From Kribbella catacumbae DSM 19601 (lineage in GTDB: Bacteria; Actinomycetota; Actinomycetes; Propionibacteriales; Kribbellaceae): a stretch of DNA of 64,000 nt. Below, piece by piece: positions 15,779-24,801 of the stretch. The translations under genes were made by a program, and so were the position numbers. Location: positions 1 to 64,000 of the forward strand of contig NZ_AQUZ01000040.1 in NCBI RefSeq assembly GCF_000372465.1. The letters run 5' to 3'. The first letter of the stretch is position 1. Every line of letters starts with the position of its first letter. Under the pieces are notes generated by a model. It did no database searches, was not told the DNA's origin, and saw only the letters and a program-made list of their open reading frames with translations.

Positions 15779-16641
15779 TGATCCCACTGATCAACTGCCT
15801 GTGGCCGCCGAACTGGGACGACTGTCTCTCGCGGTTCCTGAGCAAGGCCGTCAACGCGGGCCTGTCCGGGTTCTTCGGGCTGCTGTTCGAAGCCATCAAG
15901 GAGTTGGTGGTGATGGCCGTCCAGGCGGTGATGCTGGCGGTCGGCTTCCTCTGGATCACGATCGACTCCCCGGAGGTCCAGGGCCACGCCACGGTCACCT
16001 TCATCACGTCCCACACCCAGTACCTGCTGGTCTTCGCCGCGACGATCGCGCTGATCGCCGGTGCCATCAAGATGGCGATCTCGCAGCGGGGCGAGCCGGT
16101 CCGCGACATCCTGAAGAGCCTGCTCACGATGGTGGTGGTGTCGAGCGCCGGGGTGGCCTTCGCCTCGGTGCTGATCTCGGCCTCCGACTCGTTCTCCGAA
16201 TGGATCATCAAACAGGCGCTCGGCAACATGGAGTTCTCCAGGCGGATCGCCGACATCATCACCGATCCGCTGAAGGACGGCGGAGTGGGGCTGGTGCTGG
16301 TGATCCTGGTCGGCATCCTGATGGTGATCACCGCGCTGATCCAGCTGGCCTTGATGGTGGTCCGGTACGGAATGCTGATCCTGCTGGTCGGCGTCCTGCC
16401 GCTGACGGCCGCGGCCACCAACACCGAGATGGGCATGATGTGGTTCAAGCGGTCGGTGTCGTGGCTGGTCGCCTTCATCATCTACAAACCTGTTGCCGCG
16501 CTGATCTACGCGACCGCCATCAAGCTGATGACGGCCCCCACCGACTCCACCCTGAAGATCATCACCGGCGTGACGATGATGGTGATGGGGATCGTCGCCC
16601 TGCCCGCCCTGCTGCGTTTCGTGTCGCCGAAGGCGGGTTGA
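15778..16641 (+). CDS. VirB6/TrbL-like polytopic membrane protein, copy 1
   Basis: 287 residues. An N-terminal amphipathic part (NCLWPPNWDDCLSRFLSKAV) is followed by about six transmembrane helices. The most conserved stretch, RYGMLILLVGVLPLTAAATN then TEMGMMWFKRSVSWLVAFI and YKPVAALIYA, is shared with the next gene product, so the two are tandem paralogues. VirB6/TrbL proteins form the inner-membrane conduit of type IV secretion. The start is ATG 15778 (or GTG 15775), overlapping the previous stop. Confidence 0.8.
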   Translation: MIPLINCLWPPNWDDCLSRFLSKAVNAGLSGFFGLLFEAIKELVVMAVQAVMLAVGFLWITIDSPEVQGHATVTFITSHTQYLLVFAATIALIAGAIKMAISQRGEPVRDILKSLLTMVVVSSAGVAFASVLISASDSFSEWIIKQALGNMEFSRRIADIITDPLKDGGVGLVLVILVGILMVITALIQLALMVVRYGMLILLVGVLPLTAAATNTEMGMMWFKRSVSWLVAFIIYKPVAALIYATAIKLMTAPTDSTLKIITGVTMMVMGIVALPALLRFVSPKAG

Positions 16642-16642
16642 G

Positions 16643-18151
16643 ATGGTCGGGATCGCGCTGTGCGCCGGCAACTGGTTCAACTGCCTGCTCGGCTATGTCA
16701 AGGAATTCCTCGGCGACGCTGTCGGAAAGCTGATAGAGCTCATGTTCGAACCGATTCTGAAGTTGTTGACCGAGGCAATCCAGGTGATGTTCGCGACCAT
16801 CGGAACCTTCTGGGTCTATGTACCGACACCGTCGATCGGCAGCACCACGACCGGTGCCCCGAGCAACGACACGGTCGGCTGGATCTGGGGCCATACGGAG
16901 TACGTCGCGATCTTCGTCGCCACCATCGGTGTTCTGGTGGCCGCCGTCCAGATGGCCTTCACCCAGCGCGGCGAGGCGGTCCGGGACCTGCTCCGCTCAC
17001 TGATCACCTTCGCCGTCGCGTCGGCGCTGAGCATCGCGGCCGTGCAGGTACTGATCGACTTCGGTGACCGGTTCGCCGACTGCATCATCACTACCGCGCT
17101 GACCAACAGCGGCGCAGGCTGGACCTGCGGGGGTCCCGGTGCCGCGAACGGCGATGCGTTCGGTGCCTCGATGCTCGCGACGATGGGATTCGCGGTCGCC
17201 AGTGGCCCGATCGGCGTCGGCCTGATGATCACCGTCGGCATCCTGACCCTGCTCGCCTCGGTGATCCAGATCGTGCTGATGGTGGTCCGGACCGGGATGC
17301 TGATCCTGCTGCTCGGCGTGCTGCCGATCGCGGCGGCGGCGACCAACACCGAGATGGGCCGGAGCTGGTTCAAACGAATCCTGTCCTGGCTGGTCGCCTT
17401 CATCTTGTACAAGCCGGTGGCCGCGCTGGTCTACGCGACGGCGATCAGACTGACCTCGAACAACGGCAAGCCGCTGAACTTCAACCCGGCACCTGGCCAG
17501 GACCCGGTCGGTGCTCAGGTGATGAACATGGTCGTGGGGATGACCATGCTGGTACTGGCCCTGTTCGCGCTGCCGGCCCTGATGCGCTTCATCGCGCCGA
17601 TGGTCGCCGCGACCGCCGGTTCGGCCGGCGCCGGAATGCTCGCGGCCAAGATGATCGGCGCCGACAAGATCGCCGACAAGGCGGCCGAGTCCGCCAAGAG
17701 CGAGAGCGACGGCCCGAGCGGCGCCAAGAACGTCGGGAAGCCGAGTTCCCAGCCGTCGAGTCCGAGCGGATCTCAGAGTCCATCGCCACCTAGTGGTGGC
17801 AGCAGCCCGCCGCCTAGCGGTGGCACTGGAGGCGCCAGTGTCAGTAGCAGTGGCGGCGCGACAGGTGGCGCCGCGGGTGGCGCCTCCGGCGGTGCGGCTG
17901 GTGGAGCGGCCGGCGGTAGCGCGGCTGCGGGCGGTGCTGCTGCAGGCGGTGGCGCGGCGGCTGGTGGTGCCGCGGCCGGTGGTGCGGCGGCAGGCGCCGG
18001 AGCTGCCGCGGGTCCGGTCGGTATCGCCGTGGTGGCTGCGGCCGCAGCCGTCAAGAAGGGCGTCGACATGACCAAGGAAGCGGCTCAGGCCGGCGCGAAC
18101 GAGACGATCAACAACGACGCAATGGATGAGGGACCAAGTGGCAGCGGCTGA
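16643..18151 (+). CDS. VirB6/TrbL-like polytopic membrane protein, copy 2, with long Ala/Gly tail
   Basis: 502 residues. The first 330 repeat the copy 1 plan: an amphipathic N-terminus with NWFNCLLGYVKEFLGD, about six helices and RTGMLILLLGVLPIAAAATN, TEMGRSWFKRILSWLVAFI, YKPVAALVYA. Unlike copy 1 it then continues about 170 residues: a charged Lys/Ser segment, a Pro/Ser/Gly stretch, and a low-complexity Gly/Ala region with GGAAAGG-type units. The tail could be cytoplasmic and contact the ATPases. The ATG at 16643 comes 1 bp after the previous stop. Confidence 0.8.
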   Translation: MVGIALCAGNWFNCLLGYVKEFLGDAVGKLIELMFEPILKLLTEAIQVMFATIGTFWVYVPTPSIGSTTTGAPSNDTVGWIWGHTEYVAIFVATIGVLVAAVQMAFTQRGEAVRDLLRSLITFAVASALSIAAVQVLIDFGDRFADCIITTALTNSGAGWTCGGPGAANGDAFGASMLATMGFAVASGPIGVGLMITVGILTLLASVIQIVLMVVRTGMLILLLGVLPIAAAATNTEMGRSWFKRILSWLVAFILYKPVAALVYATAIRLTSNNGKPLNFNPAPGQDPVGAQVMNMVVGMTMLVLALFALPALMRFIAPMVAATAGSAGAGMLAAKMIGADKIADKAAESAKSESDGPSGAKNVGKPSSQPSSPSGSQSPSPPSGGSSPPPSGGTGGASVSSSGGATGGAAGGASGGAAGGAAGGSAAAGGAAAGGGAAAGGAAAGGAAAGAGAAAGPVGIAVVAAAAAVKKGVDMTKEAAQAGANETINNDAMDEGPSGSG

Positions 18152-19643
18152 CAACGTCCGGACCCCGCGGACCTACGGGAACTGGCGTCAGCCGGCCTCG
18201 GCGGGTATCGGCGGTCTGGGTTCGCTGGGCACCGGCATCATGATGGGCGGCCTGGTGATGACCATCATCGCCATGACGGCCGGCGGTGTGGTCGCGGCAC
18301 TCGTGGTACTGCTGATCGTCGGCAGCGCGCTGGGCCTGCTGATGACCAAGGACAAACACAACCAGTCCGCCCTGCAACGGCTCTCGACCCGTATTGGATG
18401 GCAGCGAGCAAAGATGGCCAAGCACAACATCTACCGGTCCGGTCCGCTCGGACGTACGCCCTGGGGCAAGTTCCAGCTGCCTGGGCTGGCGGCGGCTTCC
18501 CAGCTCAGCGAGTACAAGGACTCTTACGGCCGGCCGTTCGCGCTGCTCTTCTACCCGAGCACGCGGCACTTCACCGTGATCATCAACGCCGAGCCGGACG
18601 GCGCGTCCCTGGTCGACGAAGACCAGATCGACTCCTGGGTCGCGCACTGGGGCCAGTGGCTCGCCTCGCTCGGTCACGAGCCGGGCATCATCGCCGCTTC
18701 GGTGACGGTGGAGAGCGCACCGGACACCGGGATCCGGCTGCACCGCGAGGTCAGCAACAACATGCAGGAGGGTACGCCGGCGATCGCCCGGGCGATGCTC
18801 GCCGAGGTCGTCCAGACCTACCCCGAGGGCTCCGCGCTGGTCTCCGCCCGGGTCGCGCTGACCTTCAAGGGCACCGACCGCAGCGGCAAGAAGCGCAAGG
18901 AAGAGGACATGGGCCGCGAGCTCGCGTCCCGGCTCCCGGCGCTGACCCAGAGCCTGAACTCCACCGGCGCCGGTGCCGCTCGGCCGGTCACCGCGCAGGA
19001 GCTCTGCGAGACGATCCGGATCGCCTACGACCCGGCAGCGGCCGGCCTGATCGACGAGGCCCGCAGCCAGGGCATGTCGCCCGAGCTGCAGTGGACCGAC
19101 GTCGGCCCGGCCGGTGCGCAGTCCTTCTGGGACAAGTACCGGCACGACAGCGCATGGTCCGTCACCTGGCAGATGACCCAGGCACCGCGCGGTGAGGTCT
19201 TCTCGTCCGTACTGTCGCAGTTGGTCGGCCCCCACCCGGACATCGACCGCAAGCGCGTCACGCTGCTCTACCGCCCGCTCGACGCGGCCACAGCGGCCCG
19301 GATGGTTGAGGCCGACAAGCGCAACGCGTCGTTCCGGGCGACCACCTCGTCCCGCCCGTCGGCCCGTTCGATGGCCGAGGCCAGGGCCGCCGACCGGACC
19401 GCGCAAGAAGAGGCTCGTGGCGCCGGTCTGGTCAACTTCGGCCTGGTCGTCACCGGCACGGTGATGTCCGCCGAGCAGATCCCGGACATGATCGCCGCGA
19501 TCGACAACCTGGGCGCGACCGCCCGCGTCCTGCTGCGCCCCGCGTACGGGTCGCAGGACTCCGCCTTCGTCGCCGCGCTGCCGCTCGGTGTCGTGCTCCA
19601 GAACCACCTGTCGGTTCCGGCCGGCCTCCGGGAATCGCTATGA
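18138..19643 (+). CDS. SCO6880-type conjugation protein (VirB4 N-domain-like)
   Basis: 501 residues from GTG 18138 behind GAGGGA; ATG 18126 is an alternative. RTYGNWRQPASAGIGGLG opens the SCO6880 family, then two transmembrane helices (MMGGLVMTIIAMTAGGVVA and the next). The long soluble part includes YPSTRHFTVIINAEPDGASL and ends VLLRPAYGSQDSAFVAALPL followed by G. That last pattern resembles the end of the N-terminal domain of VirB4/TraC ATPases. No Walker motif is present. Read with the next gene, it appears to supply the VirB4 N-terminal half as a separate protein. Confidence 0.82.
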   Translation: MAAADNVRTPRTYGNWRQPASAGIGGLGSLGTGIMMGGLVMTIIAMTAGGVVAALVVLLIVGSALGLLMTKDKHNQSALQRLSTRIGWQRAKMAKHNIYRSGPLGRTPWGKFQLPGLAAASQLSEYKDSYGRPFALLFYPSTRHFTVIINAEPDGASLVDEDQIDSWVAHWGQWLASLGHEPGIIAASVTVESAPDTGIRLHREVSNNMQEGTPAIARAMLAEVVQTYPEGSALVSARVALTFKGTDRSGKKRKEEDMGRELASRLPALTQSLNSTGAGAARPVTAQELCETIRIAYDPAAAGLIDEARSQGMSPELQWTDVGPAGAQSFWDKYRHDSAWSVTWQMTQAPRGEVFSSVLSQLVGPHPDIDRKRVTLLYRPLDAATAARMVEADKRNASFRATTSSRPSARSMAEARAADRTAQEEARGAGLVNFGLVVTGTVMSAEQIPDMIAAIDNLGATARVLLRPAYGSQDSAFVAALPLGVVLQNHLSVPAGLRESL

Positions 19644-19659
19644 CCCAGCGGGAGTCACT

Positions 19660-22578
19660 GTGAGCAAGAAGGAAAAGAAGCCGGTCGACCCCACCCGGGG
19701 CGGCAGGCGGCCGATGCCGCGTGGCTGGCCAGGTCCGGCCCGCGGCTACTCGACGTACCTGCAGGCCCCACAGGAGTGGCGCGGTACGACGGTCCAGGTC
19801 TGCGGCATGTGGCCGTTCGCGGCCGGCACCGGCAGCCCGATGGTCGGCGTACCGATCGGCCGGAACATCCTGTCCGGCGCCACCATGTGCTGCGACCCGA
19901 TCAGCTGGTTCATGCGCGCCAAGCTGATCTCCAACCCGTCGATGTTCGTCCTCGGCAAGCCCGGCCTGGGCAAGGCGCTCGATGTCGAGACCCTGATTCC
20001 GACGCCTGACGGTCTCCGGCGGATGGCGGATCTGCAGCCCGGCGACTTCGTATTCGACGCGAACGGGTTGCCGACGGCGATCGTCGCGGTGTCCGAGGTG
20101 ATGACCGATCGCGAGTGCTGGGAGCTGACCTTCTCCAGCGGTGAGACGATCGTCGCCGACGCCGAACACCTCTGGGTGACTGAGACAGTCGAAGACCGCC
20201 GACGAGCCTGGGTGGAGCGGAACGTACCGCGCAAGCGGCTCCCCACCGGAACCGACACCGAACTCGCCTCCGTCAGCGCAGCCCGGACAAGCCTTGGCAG
20301 CGAGGCGATCTCCGTCCGCGAACTGACCCGGGCGCTTGGCTGGAACGGCACCACCCGCGAAAGTTCGGTCTACCGCTGGGCCAGCACGGTCCAGCCGGTT
20401 CGCAGCAACGGCACCAGGCGCTGGTACGACCCGGCCGTCCTGGTCAGCGCCGTGGACGAAGCGTTGCGCAAGACCAAGAATGATCAGCGTGCGCGGACGC
20501 CGGAGAAGGCGCCGGTGACCACGGCGCAGCTCGCCGCGTCGCTGGTGGCCGGCGGCAAGGCCAACCACGCGGTCCGCGTGATGCCAGGTCTGGTCCTGCG
20601 CGAGGCGAAGCTCCCGCTCGATCCCTACGTCCTCGGTGCCTGGCTCGGCGATGGTCACAGCGCGGCACCGAGACTGACGACGATCGACCGGGGCATCGTC
20701 GAGCGAATCCGGGCTGCGGGCATCGAGTGTGAGCCGACCGGGCACCTGCTCTATCGGTTGTCGATTCCGGGAACCTACCGCCAGAAGGGTGTCGGTCTGA
20801 CGGAGGTCTTCCGGCAACTCGGCGTACTGGGCGACAAGCACATCCCGACGTCGTACCTGCGGGCCTCGGATCGGCAGCGGCGGGAACTGCTCGCCGGTCT
20901 GCTCGACACGGACGGCACGGTCTCCCCGGCCGGCGGCGAGGTCCAGTACACCTCGACCTGCCGACGGCTGGCGGAGGATGTGCTCGAGCTCGTCGCCAGT
21001 CTCGGGTACCGGCCCACCCTTCGAGAAGGCCGGGCGATGCTGAACGGCCGCGACTGTGGTCCGAAGTGGACGATCGGTTTCACCACGACAGACGAGGTGT
21101 TCGGTCTCGAGCGCAAGCACGTCGTTCATGCGGAACGAACCGTCGGGAATCCGGCTCGGACCGCCCGTCGCTATGTGGTCGCGGCTCGCAAAGTGGCGTC
21201 GAGACCCGTGCGATGTATCCAGGTCGCCAACTCCGATGGCCTCTATCTGGCAGGACGAACCTTCATCACCACCCACAACTCGACGATCACCCGGCGGATG
21301 GCGCTCGGTCTGGCCGGGTACGGCGTGATGCCGCTTGTGCTCGGCGACCTGAAGCCGGACTACAAGGACCTGGTCGTGGCTCTCGGTGGCCAGGTGATCG
21401 AGCTGGGCCGTGGCCGCGGCCACCTGAACGTGCTGGACCCGGGCGAGTCCCGGCAGGCGGCGCTCCGGCTCACCGGCAGCGCGCGGCAGGCGATCCAGGC
21501 CGACGCGCACGGCCGGCGGCAGACGATGGTCTCCGCACTGATCTCGATCATGCGGTCGGCACCGCCGAACGACCGCGAGGAAACCATCATCGACGAGGCT
21601 CTCAAGGTGCTCGACGAGCGCCACGAGAAAACCCCGGTACTGCGTGATCTGCTGCAGGTCGTCCAGGAAGCACCGGACCGGGTCCGTGACGTCGCGCTCG
21701 ACCGCGGCAGCATGGACCGCTACCGGCAGATCACCGAAGGCCTGGAGGCGTCGCTGATCGGCCTGGTCGGCGGTGGCCGGCTCGGTGAGATCTTCTCCGA
21801 GCAGACCGACCAACCGATGAAGCTGGACCGCCCGGTCGTCTTCGACGTGTCCAACATCGACGACTCCGAGACCAGCCTGCAGGCCGCAGTACTGCTGGCC
21901 TGCTGGTCCTACGGCTTCGGAGCGGTCGCCGTCTCGCAGGCGCTCGCGGATGCCGGCCTGGAGCCGCGACGGCACTACTTCGTCATCCTCGACGAGCTCT
22001 GGCGCGTACTGCGGGCCGGCCGCGGCCTGGTCGACCGGGTCGACGCACTGACCCGGCTGAACCGGCAGCGCGGTGTCGGGATGGCGATGATCTCGCACAC
22101 GATGTCCGACCTGCTGGCGCTGGAGCACTCCGAGGACCGGATGAAGGCGAAGGGTTTCGTCGAGCGTTCCGGGATGGTGATCTGCGGTGGTCTGCCGCGG
22201 GCCGAGATGGAGAACCTGACCGCCGTCGTACCGCTGTCGAACGAAGAGCAGAACATGCTGATCGGCTGGCAGGACCCGCCCGCGTGGGACCCGGCCACCG
22301 GTGAGGAGGCCGCACCTCCCGGCCGGGGCAACTTCCTGGTCAAGGTCGGTGGCCGCCCGGGCATCCCGGTGCACGTCGGGCTGACCTCGGTCGAGCGCGA
22401 GATCAACGACACGAACAAGCTGTGGAAAACCGGCGCCGACGGTACGCCGCTCAAGGTGGAGATCGCCGAGGACGGCACCGAGGAGGTCGTGGAGGAATAC
22501 TCCTTCGCCGACCCGACGATGCTGCCGCCCCCCGACCCGACCACCCGGGTGGTCGCCAAAACGGGAGTTGACGAGTAA
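19660..22578 (+). CDS. VirB4/TraC-type secretion ATPase precursor with intein
   Basis: A 972-residue precursor. The N-extein is residues 1-105 and ends GKPGLGK. An intein fills residues 106-540, and the C-extein resumes STITRR. Splicing would join GLGK to ST and rebuild a complete Walker A. The mature protein would be 537 residues, with Walker B ILDELW around precursor Asp778-Glu779 and a later HTMSDLLALE-type segment as in TraC/VirB4. It should energise substrate transfer or channel assembly. Without splicing the nucleotide pocket is broken. The GTG at 19660 has GCGGGAG upstream. The stop overlaps the VirD4-type gene (TAATG). Confidence 0.88.
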   Translation: MSKKEKKPVDPTRGGRRPMPRGWPGPARGYSTYLQAPQEWRGTTVQVCGMWPFAAGTGSPMVGVPIGRNILSGATMCCDPISWFMRAKLISNPSMFVLGKPGLGKALDVETLIPTPDGLRRMADLQPGDFVFDANGLPTAIVAVSEVMTDRECWELTFSSGETIVADAEHLWVTETVEDRRRAWVERNVPRKRLPTGTDTELASVSAARTSLGSEAISVRELTRALGWNGTTRESSVYRWASTVQPVRSNGTRRWYDPAVLVSAVDEALRKTKNDQRARTPEKAPVTTAQLAASLVAGGKANHAVRVMPGLVLREAKLPLDPYVLGAWLGDGHSAAPRLTTIDRGIVERIRAAGIECEPTGHLLYRLSIPGTYRQKGVGLTEVFRQLGVLGDKHIPTSYLRASDRQRRELLAGLLDTDGTVSPAGGEVQYTSTCRRLAEDVLELVASLGYRPTLREGRAMLNGRDCGPKWTIGFTTTDEVFGLERKHVVHAERTVGNPARTARRYVVAARKVASRPVRCIQVANSDGLYLAGRTFITTHNSTITRRMALGLAGYGVMPLVLGDLKPDYKDLVVALGGQVIELGRGRGHLNVLDPGESRQAALRLTGSARQAIQADAHGRRQTMVSALISIMRSAPPNDREETIIDEALKVLDERHEKTPVLRDLLQVVQEAPDRVRDVALDRGSMDRYRQITEGLEASLIGLVGGGRLGEIFSEQTDQPMKLDRPVVFDVSNIDDSETSLQAAVLLACWSYGFGAVAVSQALADAGLEPRRHYFVILDELWRVLRAGRGLVDRVDALTRLNRQRGVGMAMISHTMSDLLALEHSEDRMKAKGFVERSGMVICGGLPRAEMENLTAVVPLSNEEQNMLIGWQDPPAWDPATGEEAAPPGRGNFLVKVGGRPGIPVHVGLTSVEREINDTNKLWKTGADGTPLKVEIAEDGTEEVVEEYSFADPTMLPPPDPTTRVVAKTGVDE
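19975..21279 (+). other. Class 3 (WCT) intein with LAGLIDADG endonuclease
   Basis: This is a 435-residue intein. It begins with Ala1 (ALDVETLIPTPDG), where class 1 inteins have Cys or Ser, and ends TTHN followed by extein Ser. It carries the class 3 triplet: Trp67 two residues after the block B His65 (AEHLW), Cys414 at block F position 4 (VRCIQV) and Thr433 just before the final His-Asn. Class 3 inteins splice through that block F Cys. A two-motif LAGLIDADG homing endonuclease lies inside: LGAWLGDGH with Asp226 and LLAGLLDTDG with Asp313, both apparently intact. The insertion point is between the Walker A Lys and Ser. Confidence 0.92.
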
Positions 22579-24434
22579 TGGCCCAAGGCAAGAAGTCCAC
22601 CGGTCCCGGTGGGTTGTCGGCGGAGTCGATCCTGGTCTTCATCGGGGTCGCCATCTTCGTCCTGGTGGTCGGCGGCACCTGGGTCGCGACCAAGGTCGCT
22701 TCCGCGATCAACGACACCCGGCCCATCGGCAACCCGATGAGCAACCTGATCGACATCATCAACGGCCGGGTCCGCTGGTCCGGCGCCGCCACCGGCGTAC
22801 TGATCCTCGAGATCGTCGTGCTCGGCCTGCTGGTCGGCCTGGCCTTCTACCTGGTCGGCAAGATGCGCAACGCCGGCTCCCGGGTGGACCGCTCCGCGCA
22901 GCTGATGTCGAAGCGCAAGGAGATCTACAAGCTCACCCGCGAGGGCGCCCAGCAGATCGCCAACCGCCTGGGCGCGGGGCACGCAGGCCCCGGCGTGATG
23001 ATCGGCCGGACAGTCCGGGACAACCTGGAGGTCTTCGGATCCTGGGAAGACATGCACGTCGACATCTGGGGACCAAGAACCGGAAAGACCACCTCCCGCG
23101 CAGTACCGGCCATCCTGGACGCGCCGGGCGCCGTCGTCGCTACCTCCAACAAGCGCGACATCGTGGACGCCACCCGCGACCCGCGCTCGGCGAAGGGACC
23201 GATCTGGGTGTTCGACCCGCAGGAGGTCTGCGGCGAGTCGCCGGACTGGTGGTGGAACCCGCTCAGCTACGTCACCGACGAGGTGAAGGCGCGTGAGCTG
23301 GCGGAGCACTTCGTCGCCTCGCAGCGCAAGGAGGGCGCCCAGACGGACGCCTTCTTCGACTCCGCCGGTACGGACCTGCTGGCCGGTCTGCTGCTCGCGG
23401 CCGCGGTCGCGAAGCGCCCGATCACGCAGGTCTACAGCTGGCTCGCCGACCAGCGCAACGACGAGCCGGAGCGCATCCTGCGGGGCACCCCTGGCCTGCA
23501 GCTGTCCGCGGACGCACTGTCCGGCGTCATCAACGCCCCGGACAAGCAGCGCGCCGGTGTCTACGGCACCGCGCAGCAGAGCGCCCAGTTCCTGATCAAC
23601 CGCAAGGTCACCCGCTGGGTGATCCCGAACGGCCCGAACGACAACCGCCCGCAGTTCAACCCGCACACGTTCGTCCGCGAGGGCGGCACGCTCTACAGCC
23701 TGTCCAAGGAAGGCGCCGGTACTGCGGGCCCGCTGGTCACCGCGTTGACGGTGGCCGTGGTCGAGGCGGCCGAGGACTACGCGAAGACCTGCCCGATGGG
23801 CCGGCTGCCCAACCCGCTGGTCGGCGTACTGGACGAGGCGGCGAACGTCTGCCGCTGGAAGAACCTGCCGGACCTCTACAGCCATTTCGGCTCCCGCGGC
23901 ATCGTGCTGATGACGATCCTGCAGTCCTGGGCGCAGGGGATGGAGTGCTGGGGCGAGCGCGGGATGGAGAAGCTCTGGTCCGCCGCGAACATCCGGGTGT
24001 ACGGCGGTGGCGCGTCCGACGCCAACTTCCTGGAGCGGCTGAGCAAGCTGATCGGTGACTACGACATCCTGTCCAGCTCGGTCTCGTACAACAAGGGCGA
24101 GCGCGGTACGAGCAAGCAGACCCAGCGGCACCACATCATGGAGGTCTCAGACCTGGCCTCGATGCCGCCCGGCCGCGCGGTCGTCTTCCCGTCCGGTATC
24201 CCGGCGACGATGATCAAAACCGTGCCGTGGATGGCGCGCCCCGACGCGGGTGCAGTGAAGGCCTCACTGGCCCACCACGACCCGGGCGCGGGTACCGCGC
24301 TGGCGGCCCAGGGTGGGGCGAACGCGTGGGTGGCGGCCGGCACCGGCCCCGCGACGCCGCCTGCTCCGGCGGCGCCGTCCGGCCCGCCGGTCCCGATCTG
24401 GGAGCAGAGCGAGGAGCAGCGTCGTGGATGGTGA
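22578..24434 (+). CDS. VirD4/TraG-type coupling ATPase
   Basis: 618 residues. Two N-terminal transmembrane helices (SILVFIGVAIFVLVVGG and TGVLILEIVVLGLLVGLAF) anchor a cytoplasmic motor with Walker A GPRTGKTT at 165-172 and Walker B GVLDEAAN. PIWVFDPQEVCG, GPLVTALTVAVVEAAE and FGSRGIVLMTILQSWAQG are typical of the TraG/TraD/VirD4 family. The C-terminal 60 residues are Ala/Pro-rich. Coupling proteins bring substrate to the channel. No relaxase gene is nearby to provide a DNA substrate. The ATG overlaps the previous TAA. Confidence 0.92.
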   Translation: MAQGKKSTGPGGLSAESILVFIGVAIFVLVVGGTWVATKVASAINDTRPIGNPMSNLIDIINGRVRWSGAATGVLILEIVVLGLLVGLAFYLVGKMRNAGSRVDRSAQLMSKRKEIYKLTREGAQQIANRLGAGHAGPGVMIGRTVRDNLEVFGSWEDMHVDIWGPRTGKTTSRAVPAILDAPGAVVATSNKRDIVDATRDPRSAKGPIWVFDPQEVCGESPDWWWNPLSYVTDEVKARELAEHFVASQRKEGAQTDAFFDSAGTDLLAGLLLAAAVAKRPITQVYSWLADQRNDEPERILRGTPGLQLSADALSGVINAPDKQRAGVYGTAQQSAQFLINRKVTRWVIPNGPNDNRPQFNPHTFVREGGTLYSLSKEGAGTAGPLVTALTVAVVEAAEDYAKTCPMGRLPNPLVGVLDEAANVCRWKNLPDLYSHFGSRGIVLMTILQSWAQGMECWGERGMEKLWSAANIRVYGGGASDANFLERLSKLIGDYDILSSSVSYNKGERGTSKQTQRHHIMEVSDLASMPPGRAVVFPSGIPATMIKTVPWMARPDAGAVKASLAHHDPGAGTALAAQGGANAWVAAGTGPATPPAPAAPSGPPVPIWEQSEEQRRGW

Positions 24435-24801
24435 TGAGCAGGAACTCTTCTACCCGCACGTCGCGGCGTTCGTCGAGGACCGGCTGGTCTACCTGTACTG
24501 CCGGCGGATCGGCCAGCAGTTCATGTGGTGCCCGGAGTGGTTCCGGCATGCTGAGGCGCTGAGCCGGCTCGACTCGATCTGGCGGGCCTGGGAGCACCTA
24601 CGGCTCGACCCGGCGACCGGGATGTCGGTCTGGTGGCGGGACCACGCGGACCCGCACATGCAGGCCCTGCTCGACCCCGACGGGCCGTTCGCGGCCTGCC
24701 GCGGGGCGCACAGCGACTACCCGATCCCGCCGCTGCCGGTGGAGGAGCCGCCCGCCGGCCTCTTCTTCGACCAACGCCAACCCAACCTCCGCGGGGTTTA
24801 G
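24424..24801 (+). CDS. DUF4913-like protein
   Basis: 125 residues from GTG 24424, overlapping the VirD4-type stop by 11 bp and with GAGGAG 6 bases upstream. FYPHVAAFVEDRLVYLYCRR and WCPEWFRHAEALSRLDSIWR with AWEHLR is the DUF4913 pattern: aromatic-rich, cytoplasmic, no catalytic motif. PFAACRGAHSDYPIPPLP follows. DUF4913 genes often close such secretion or conjugation operons. It may be an adaptor for the coupling ATPase, but that is conjecture. Confidence 0.8.
   Translation: MDGDEQELFYPHVAAFVEDRLVYLYCRRIGQQFMWCPEWFRHAEALSRLDSIWRAWEHLRLDPATGMSVWWRDHADPHMQALLDPDGPFAACRGAHSDYPIPPLPVEEPPAGLFFDQRQPNLRGV

Noticed and set aside
19450..22374. Very long minus-strand open frame opposite the VirB4-type gene
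   Set aside because: It is a shadow of G+C-biased coding DNA on the other strand. The composition is dominated by Arg, Gly, Asp and His with no domain, and it also runs across the intein and extein boundaries.
21975..24134. Long minus-strand open frame opposite the VirD4-type gene
   Set aside because: Antisense of a gene with clear Walker motifs; the translation has no recognisable family.
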